From assembly GCA_001414345.1 (NCBI GenBank), contig LLCB01000290.1:1-64000 (forward strand): DNA of 64,000 bases, in the 5' to 3' direction. Shown piece after piece: positions 58,286 through 64,000 of the stretch. Position numbers and translations under genes: made by a program. Source of the DNA: Hymenoscyphus infarciens. Its lineage: Eukaryota > Ascomycota > Leotiomycetes > Helotiales > Helotiaceae. Under the pieces are notes generated by a model that ran no database searches, had not been told where the DNA came from, and saw only the letters and a program-made list of their open reading frames with translations. Within the stretch, counting starts at the first letter, position 1, and each line of letters opens with the position of its first letter.

Positions 58286-58614
58286 CCCACCAAGTAGATG
58301 ATGGCCCCGTTCGAAGTTACGAGAGCTTCAGATTCTTCGCAGTGTTGCTCCTGCGCTTTTATCGCAACTGATTGGATTTGTCAGGGTCGGAACTTACAGT
58401 ATCTATAATTGGGCATATTGACAGCCACATTTTCATCCCTGTCCTGCGGTTTTCAGCTTGACGCCCATTGCTGCTGCCTTCCAGCCTGTTTTCCATGAGT
58501 CTTCTTATACTTGACGTTTGGTTATTGCGTTAATGTTTTGGTCGTGTCTTATTTACTGATTCTCCGCGCGGCAATATTCTCTACTTCCATTGCTTACCTG
58601 GACTCGCGATCGCA
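58286..58614. promoter_or_regulatory. Divergent promoter region between the subtilase and the tail-anchored protein
   Basis: About 330 bp separate two start codons that point away from each other, so the genes probably share regulatory sequence. No specific factor site was identified. Confidence 0.5.
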
Positions 58615-59691
58615 ATGGACGCAGCCGAGGTCACAGCTGACGACAGTCACGACGTCGTTGTCCAACTCGCAGAGGTGACCGATGAGGGAGAAGCTGGTCA
58701 GCTCCGCACCGAGCTACAACAGGTTAGGGGGGTTTTCGACATCTCGGATATTTCAGTGTCGGTTCGCCGTGTCTGCGAAGCTCACGGTGTATGGGATGAC
58801 CAAAAACCATCTGTCAATGCGAGTCTGATAATCTGGAGCTGCAAGGTGTTTAACAAAGGTCGAAGTCAGACTTTGCCGAAACGACGAGTCAAGAGCCTCA
58901 AGGTACAACTTCGATTCGAGAATGGTCTCGAAACAGGCACCAGGTTTCGAAGGAACCCGAAGAACCCATCCGACGACCCTCAAATCGTTGCATACGCACC
59001 TGCCTCGTTAGGCGCCATCTACATCATGCCGACAGAAGAGACACGCAGCGAGAGCACGGAGGGAGGAATCGAGGCATCTCTGGAAGGGCCTGCACTCTTG
59101 AAGCCCAAGATTTCGGCACATCTCAAACAAACGGCTTCGCGAGAGTACAAGAAGAACTTTGCCTTCAAGATTGACGCCGAAGCTCAGGATTCGGCCGGGT
59201 CAAACAGTAGTCGGGGTGGGCAAAATATGGTTACGTGGAACATGGTAGAGAACGAAAGCCAACAAGACGGCATTAGCGATACATTCCTCCTTTGTGTCGT
59301 TCTCAAGCGCCCTACTGCGGAACAATTTGTCGTCCATCTCGGCTTCGATGCCCACGTCGACTTTTGGTATGAGATCAAGCAAAAAACAAACAAGCTTCTC
59401 CGGCGGTGGCATCCTCTGGCTTTCAATCCTCTGGACCCTCCCTGCGGTCTCCCTGAAAACCACTCTCTACAAAACCTGAAGAAGTTTGCTCAGGGTTTCA
59501 TCCTTGACGATCTTGCTGGCATTCATTTTCCAGAGCTAGTCGCACCAAAGACCTTCTATTCGGACGCTTCCCATAAAACTACGGAGCCTAGCGATCCCGT
59601 ACCCTTCATGACAAAATATGGTTTTCCTTCTTTGCTTGCTTTGTTGGGGATTTTGTTGTCATGTCTCTTTTATCACGTATGGTACTACTGA
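58615..59691 (+). CDS. Tail-anchored protein of a fungal-specific family (candidate protease partner)
   Basis: A single exon of 358 aa starts MDAAEVTADDSHDVVVQLAE. A beta-rich middle region (VQLRFENGLETGTRFRRNP, IVAYAPASLGAIYIMPTEE) is followed by a basic helix-like segment and the motif MVTWNMVENESQQDGISDTF with LLCVVLKRP. I recall this motif from a widespread uncharacterised Pezizomycotina family. The C-terminus is a hydrophobic helix (FPSLLALLGILLSCLFYHVW). It faces away from the subtilase gene and lies next to the NLR gene, which suggests a shared module. I saw no clear gasdermin or other pore-former signature, so any executor role is hypothetical. Confidence 0.75.
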   Translation: MDAAEVTADDSHDVVVQLAEVTDEGEAGQLRTELQQVRGVFDISDISVSVRRVCEAHGVWDDQKPSVNASLIIWSCKVFNKGRSQTLPKRRVKSLKVQLRFENGLETGTRFRRNPKNPSDDPQIVAYAPASLGAIYIMPTEETRSESTEGGIEASLEGPALLKPKISAHLKQTASREYKKNFAFKIDAEAQDSAGSNSSRGGQNMVTWNMVENESQQDGISDTFLLCVVLKRPTAEQFVVHLGFDAHVDFWYEIKQKTNKLLRRWHPLAFNPLDPPCGLPENHSLQNLKKFAQGFILDDLAGIHFPELVAPKTFYSDASHKTTEPSDPVPFMTKYGFPSLLALLGILLSCLFYHVWYY

Positions 59692-60048
59692 TATGGTTTC
59701 TCGATGAAGTTCAAATATAACATCTCCTTTTACGATTTGCTGTTCTTTCGATTGAGTAAGGCTTTACCAAATATTTTGGTATACGCACAATTTGTGGCAA
59801 TGATGTTATGTTTCTTAGTTCTTGTTCCTATATTTAGGAGGGCCCGGAGGGAGACGAAAAGCTAAGCTGAAAAAAATACAATCCAAACATGCGGGATTAT
59901 CTCATTATACTCAATTGCTCTAGAAAATTTCTCATCTGTCTGGCCCATGTTGGTGACCATTTGATCCTAAAGAAAACTCCACTAATGTCCCCGTCAAATT
60001 AATGCATCCTGTCTCTTCTTTCCCCGCCATGATCAAGTAATCCAGACT
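59692..60048. other. Convergent 3' flanks
   Basis: The 3' ends of the tail-anchored protein gene and the NLR gene meet here. No gene is seen. Confidence 0.5.
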
Positions 60049-63000
60049 TCATCTTCCTTTATGCTCCTTTTTAACCCAACTAATAAACTCACCACCCCAA
60101 CTATGTTGTTCTGCGTACCACAAGGCGCTTTGCTTCCCTTTGTTCTTCACCTGAAAGTCCGCACCTGAATTCACGAGAGCCTTCGAGATTGACAGAGATC
60201 TTGCTGACTCTGACATGCAAGCTATGTGTAATGGTGTATTTCCATCTTCGTCTCTGGTATCCACGAGAGCAGAATAATTAGACATTTGAACCACAATAGC
60301 AGCAATGCTAAGCTCGGCGGCGTAGTGGAGGGGTAGTTTCCCTCTTTTGTCTCGTTGACCGGGAGTTGCCCCCGCTTCCAGCAAGTTCTTGATGAGGGTT
60401 TCGGGGTACGATTCAGAGCTGCAGGCATAGTGGAGTGGCGCCATCCCTTCTACAGTTTGAAAGCAGGGATCGGCACCTGCTAAGAGAAGCATGCGGGCAA
60501 TTGACTCGTAACCAAGACTTGAGGCCTCATGGAGAGGGGCATATCTGTTGAAATCTGCGGAATTAGGGTCACTGCCATTCTGCAGAAGCAGTTTCACAAC
60601 TCCTTCGCAGCCTCCGTTCACCGCAGCATGGAGAGGCGTTCGACCAACATTCGTCTTGCTAGAAACGTCCGCCCCGTAGCGAAGCAAGATATAAACTACC
60701 TCTTCCATTCCGGTAGAGCAAGCGACAAACATTGGAGATCTCCCTTCCTTGTCCTCGGCTTCAGTTTGTCCAGTAATTTCAAGTAATATTTCCACAATCT
60801 TTGTCTGGCCCATTCGAGCAGCTCTGTGTAGCGGTAGGCGTCCCTTTATGTCCCTGGCAAATGGATCTGCACCCGAATCGATCAGAAACTCGACAATTTC
60901 CTGCTGGCCGGTCACCACTGCGGTTTGCAAAGGTGTTTCGCGTTTCTCATTACGTGCTTCTATATTCGCGCCGGCCGATATCAGACAGTGACAGAGTTTG
61001 AGGCTTGCCATGCCCACCGCCAAATGCAAACAATCTCCAATTTGTTCAGGTCGGCAATATTCCAGAACAAGTTCAACAATAGGTAGAGCCTGGAACTTGA
61101 TAGCTTCACACAAGGGGAGTTGGTATTGAAACCCACTTTCCATGGAGAGTGATGGGGACTGCAAAATGAGCTTTACAAAGTCCGGCGATCTCCACTTCCA
61201 CTTTATGGCAGCACAAATTATTAGCGACTTGGCCTCTGTGGGTAAGTCGGAAGCATTAAGCACTTCCGTCGGCGGTTTCTTTGCGTTAATTCCAACTTTT
61301 TGTATGGCATTTATGAGTTCCTCCGTTCTAAGTCTGGTCTGCAAGGTCGAGTTCAATGAACCTAGCTCCAGACCAATTCTCTTATATTGCTTCACAAGCA
61401 TAGTAACCATCTGCTCCGAACAATATCGGGTTGCGTACTCGATATGCCCTTTTAACTCCGCGCCTGATATTGGATCCTTGCTCATCAGGGTCGATGCGTT
61501 ATATGGCAGGTCTAACTTGACCAGAGCTGAAAGTAGAGTATCATTTTGAGCAGCTTTTGGCCGAGGCTGGAATTGATAAAAAAGCCTTCTTTCATTTGAC
61601 TCCCAGATCTGCGACAGGTGAGTGTCAAATTCGCATGCCAATTCCCCTGCCGCTCGAAGGTGGCCGTCCCAACATGACATTGCATATTTCATAAATGGGA
61701 TATTCGTGTCGTATGGGTCCTGATGGACCTTGAGTTTATTGCTTTGACGTTCCTTCAAATGCAGTAGTCTGACGCAGCTCCGTGCCATATCAAGATGCAC
61801 GTCAGAAGACCTATGGGATGGCAGATCGTTTGGTAATCCATCCTCGTCTATGAAGCGCTTACACGTCGAATTTATAAATGAAACGATGCCATTATCGAAG
61901 CGGAGCAGATTTCCTAGAATTTTCTTAAGGTACCTATCGAGGCCAAGTGGTTTATTGTCAAATAATTCTTCAAAGTTCTTGGGATCTTGGCGCATACTCA
62001 ATCTGATCGCGAGATCTTGGATAGATAGCGGACGCAGAGCGTACCTCAAAGAGTAAATAGACTCGAAGATTGAAGACCCCGCCAATGAATTGGGGTTTAT
62101 TTCTTGTCCAATATCGGTAAAAATCTTGCTATATATTGACTTCAAATCTGGGATCTTGCGCTCCGCCTCGTCGAGGAAAATCTTGACGGATCGAATTGAA
62201 GGTTTGGTTGCAAGGATCTGGAGGACAAGCATTACCCATACGTAACCATATTCACGGCCTCTGAGGAGGGTGTTCTCCAGACTAGTCCTAACACCTCGAG
62301 GTATATCCCTCTCCATGACGAGTTCGTTCAATCGTGGTTTGAGAAACATATTAAAGTCTTCAGCAAAACCCTTTGAATCTACAATATCAAGTGGCAGAAT
62401 CTGCGATTGTTTGCTTCTCATCCATTCCTTGATAGGCTCAGTCAAACCCGGGACTGACTGGATGCCCAAGTTCTTCTTGATATGTATGGCTGGAACAGAT
62501 GTGAGGAGAAGCTTACAATTCGGAAGTAGAAGAAGCTGGTCGAGAAGGCTTAGAAGCCACATGGTTGATGCCTCGTCACACTCATCTACCCCATCGATGA
62601 TGCAGTATATTGAGTCGCAGTTAGGGTCCCGGAGCATTGCGAGGAGGATTTCCGTCAATTCTTCAACATCTTCCGCCGCGCTTGGCCTGCTAGCCCAACC
62701 CTGCATCGCCTGATAACGGGTTTTCCGATCTATCCGGCTCGTCGGAACATGCCTCATGTAGCGTGGATTAAGGTCCAGAAGCTGAGAGAGAAATATCTTG
62801 AGCAGATCATGAATTGCAAAGTCAATACGCTGCTTTAGCTCAAAAAAAAAGTACAAGACAGCCGGAGACTTATGATCATGTCCTGGCAAGGATTTGTCTT
62901 CTACATTTTTCTCCAGGATATCAATGATATAGTTTGTCAAAGTAGACTTCCCACATCCAGGTGGTCCGGTAATATGCAGGAATTTCTTTTTGTTGTCGTG

Positions 63001-64000
63001 TACGCTCTGCTTCCTCCAGGTTTTGAAGTTTGGCATATCTGAGATCCACTTGCATGAACCACTGTCTTGTGGGGGGATGATTTTTCGTTCCATCCACGAT
63101 ACGTCGAGAGACTTCTGAAATTTTCTTCGCAGGTTAGGAAGTGAAGAAGGAGATAAATCGATCGATGCGTTCTCGTCAAGGTTGTATTGGCTGCTCTTCT
63201 GCTCAGAGTTCGAGGGTGACAGTGACACTGCCGTGCTATGCATTCCGATGGAAGATTCTTGGATTTGATTTATAGCCCTTTTGACGCTCAGATAGCCTGG
63301 TTCGGACGGGTCTTGAAATTTGCAAAGCGTTAGATGATCGCCCTCCAGGAATTTGACGGTCTCAGAAAAAGTTCCCATAGCAGAGGAGAAGTCGGTGATT
63401 AAAACTGGTCCTGCCTGGGTATTTGTAGGTATGCTTTCAAAAAATGAAAATATTGGCAATCCCTTTTTACTTATGACTGAGGCAAACTCGGTGTTGCTGT
63501 CCCCTAGGCGATCCAATTCCATCTCTGACAAATAACGGGTCCCTATTGAACGACCATCTAACGCTGCCGAATCTGTGACTTCCGCGATTCTAGCAAGAGT
63601 TTCTCTCCATGCCGCATCAGTACTGGAGATATGCGGTGTCCCGAGAAAAATTAAACCAGACGTGGCGTTGTATACTGAACCATGAGGATCCGCCCAGATA
63701 AATTTTCTTGATAGAGTGAGGGCCTGAGAGTCCCAGTTAGACCGACACGATCTATCGGGGCGCATGGAAGCAGAATGACTTACAGACTTCACTACCAGTC
63801 CCCCAAAACTATGAGCAACCCAGATAATGGATCCACCAGAAGTGTCACGAGCCATCCTTCTCTGAATAGCCAAGAGCAGATCCTTTCCAATGTCCTCAAG
63901 CGTATTTTCATCACTAATAGAATTTTTGATAGAGGGATTCCTGAGATAATCATAACCATACGTATAAATGTTAGCTCTAGGGAATGCGGCCGGCAAAAAG
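60049..64000 (-). CDS. NLR-type protein: alpha/beta hydrolase, NACHT, ankyrin repeats (5' end beyond window)
   Basis: The visible exons are 64000-63784 and 63723-60049. The sequence between them (63783-63724) is a 60-nt intron with a GTAAGT donor, a CTAAC branch site and a CAG acceptor; it stays open in frame, but its removal restores the family motif GGLVVKSALTLSR. Order: hydrolase/lipase-like effector domain (ANIYTYGYDY, nucleophile elbow AHSFGG, GLIFLGTPH), linker, NACHT NTPase (P-loop GPPGCGKSTLTNYI near 62940-62980 and Walker B YCIIDGVDECDE near 62575-62610), a winged-helix-like helical region, then about eight ankyrin repeats (60100-61080), several nearly consensus (TPLHAAVNGGCEGVVKLLLQ). 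This is the classic fungal STAND/NLR layout, thought to act in non-self recognition. The start codon lies outside the window. Confidence 0.88.
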   Translation of the reverse strand, partial: FLPAAFPRANIYTYGYDYLRNPSIKNSISDENTLEDIGKDLLLAIQRRMARDTSGGSIIWVAHSFGGLVVKSVSHSASMRPDRSCRSNWDSQALTLSRKFIWADPHGSVYNATSGLIFLGTPHISSTDAAWRETLARIAEVTDSAALDGRSIGTRYLSEMELDRLGDSNTEFASVISKKGLPIFSFFESIPTNTQAGPVLITDFSSAMGTFSETVKFLEGDHLTLCKFQDPSEPGYLSVKRAINQIQESSIGMHSTAVSLSPSNSEQKSSQYNLDENASIDLSPSSLPNLRRKFQKSLDVSWMERKIIPPQDSGSCKWISDMPNFKTWRKQSVHDNKKKFLHITGPPGCGKSTLTNYIIDILEKNVEDKSLPGHDHKSPAVLYFFFELKQRIDFAIHDLLKIFLSQLLDLNPRYMRHVPTSRIDRKTRYQAMQGWASRPSAAEDVEELTEILLAMLRDPNCDSIYCIIDGVDECDEASTMWLLSLLDQLLLLPNCKLLLTSVPAIHIKKNLGIQSVPGLTEPIKEWMRSKQSQILPLDIVDSKGFAEDFNMFLKPRLNELVMERDIPRGVRTSLENTLLRGREYGYVWVMLVLQILATKPSIRSVKIFLDEAERKIPDLKSIYSKIFTDIGQEINPNSLAGSSIFESIYSLRYALRPLSIQDLAIRLSMRQDPKNFEELFDNKPLGLDRYLKKILGNLLRFDNGIVSFINSTCKRFIDEDGLPNDLPSHRSSDVHLDMARSCVRLLHLKERQSNKLKVHQDPYDTNIPFMKYAMSCWDGHLRAAGELACEFDTHLSQIWESNERRLFYQFQPRPKAAQNDTLLSALVKLDLPYNASTLMSKDPISGAELKGHIEYATRYCSEQMVTMLVKQYKRIGLELGSLNSTLQTRLRTEELINAIQKVGINAKKPPTEVLNASDLPTEAKSLIICAAIKWKWRSPDFVKLILQSPSLSMESGFQYQLPLCEAIKFQALPIVELVLEYCRPEQIGDCLHLAVGMASLKLCHCLISAGANIEARNEKRETPLQTAVVTGQQEIVEFLIDSGADPFARDIKGRLPLHRAARMGQTKIVEILLEITGQTEAEDKEGRSPMFVACSTGMEEVVYILLRYGADVSSKTNVGRTPLHAAVNGGCEGVVKLLLQNGSDPNSADFNRYAPLHEASSLGYESIARMLLLAGADPCFQTVEGMAPLHYACSSESYPETLIKNLLEAGATPGQRDKRGKLPLHYAAELSIAAIVVQMSNYSALVDTRDEDGNTPLHIACMSESARSLSISKALVNSGADFQVKNKGKQSALWYAEQHSWGGEFISWVKKEHKGR

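Noticed and set aside
58404..58436. Upstream mini-exon MWLSICPIIDT with GTAAGT donor for the subtilase gene
   Set aside because: No acceptor keeps the frame into the known exon without a stop, so it was not added to the model.
58615..59691. Calling the tail-anchored protein a gasdermin
   Set aside because: The neighbourhood with a subtilase is suggestive, but I see no sequence signature of fungal gasdermins and the protein is longer with its own C-terminal helix.

Overview
The window reads as nuclear DNA of a filamentous ascomycete (Pezizomycotina). A leotiomycete is my guess, made from gene content and not provable here. Genes have short introns (about 45-70 nt, GTAAGT-like donors, CTAAC/CTGAC-like branch sites), and the repeat-rich parts show a strong repeat-induced point mutation (RIP) pattern: CpA and TpG are nearly gone, TpA is inflated and CpG survives. 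All exon models come from reading frames, splice signals and family motifs; no transcript evidence was available.

Layout. 1-14.2 kb is a transposon graveyard. It holds a Ty1/Copia gag-protease relic on the minus strand, split by a 2.9-kb LTR element with CTTAT target duplications, followed by a three-deep nest: a Tourist-like MITE (TAA) containing a miniature LTR element (ATATT), which contains a 5.1-kb LTR element (GATAT). 14.2-20.3 kb is genic: a small tail-anchored protein whose predicted intron carries an un-mutated copy of the same MITE, a seven-helix fungal rhodopsin-like receptor, a hairpin element and a secreted alpha/beta hydrolase. 20.8-29 kb is a second RIP island with another copy of the 2.9-kb element family (TATTA duplications) and older relics.

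29-45 kb is gene-rich: a Cys/His-rich mini-protein, a protein-kinase-like ORF, a DUF6594-type membrane protein, a single-pass receptor-like protein with a cytosolic retropepsin-like domain, a xanthine dioxygenase (xanA-like), a secreted Kex2-processed repeat-peptide precursor, and three related small membrane proteins with PPxY motifs. 45.1-45.6 kb is a TA-flanked MITE. 46.9-51.8 kb holds two co-oriented secreted glycosidases (GH79-like and GH43 exo-1,3-galactanase-like) that would suit arabinogalactan-protein breakdown. These are followed by an unrecognised ORF and a methyltransferase.

55.3-64 kb is the most interesting block. It contains an ankyrin-subtilase protein (with a one-base frameshift), a divergently transcribed tail-anchored protein of a fungal-specific family, and a hydrolase-NACHT-ankyrin NLR that runs off the right edge. 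A subtilase, a membrane protein and an NLR side by side resemble fungal cell-death or incompatibility modules, where a protease and its membrane-active substrate are often neighbours. That functional link is inference.
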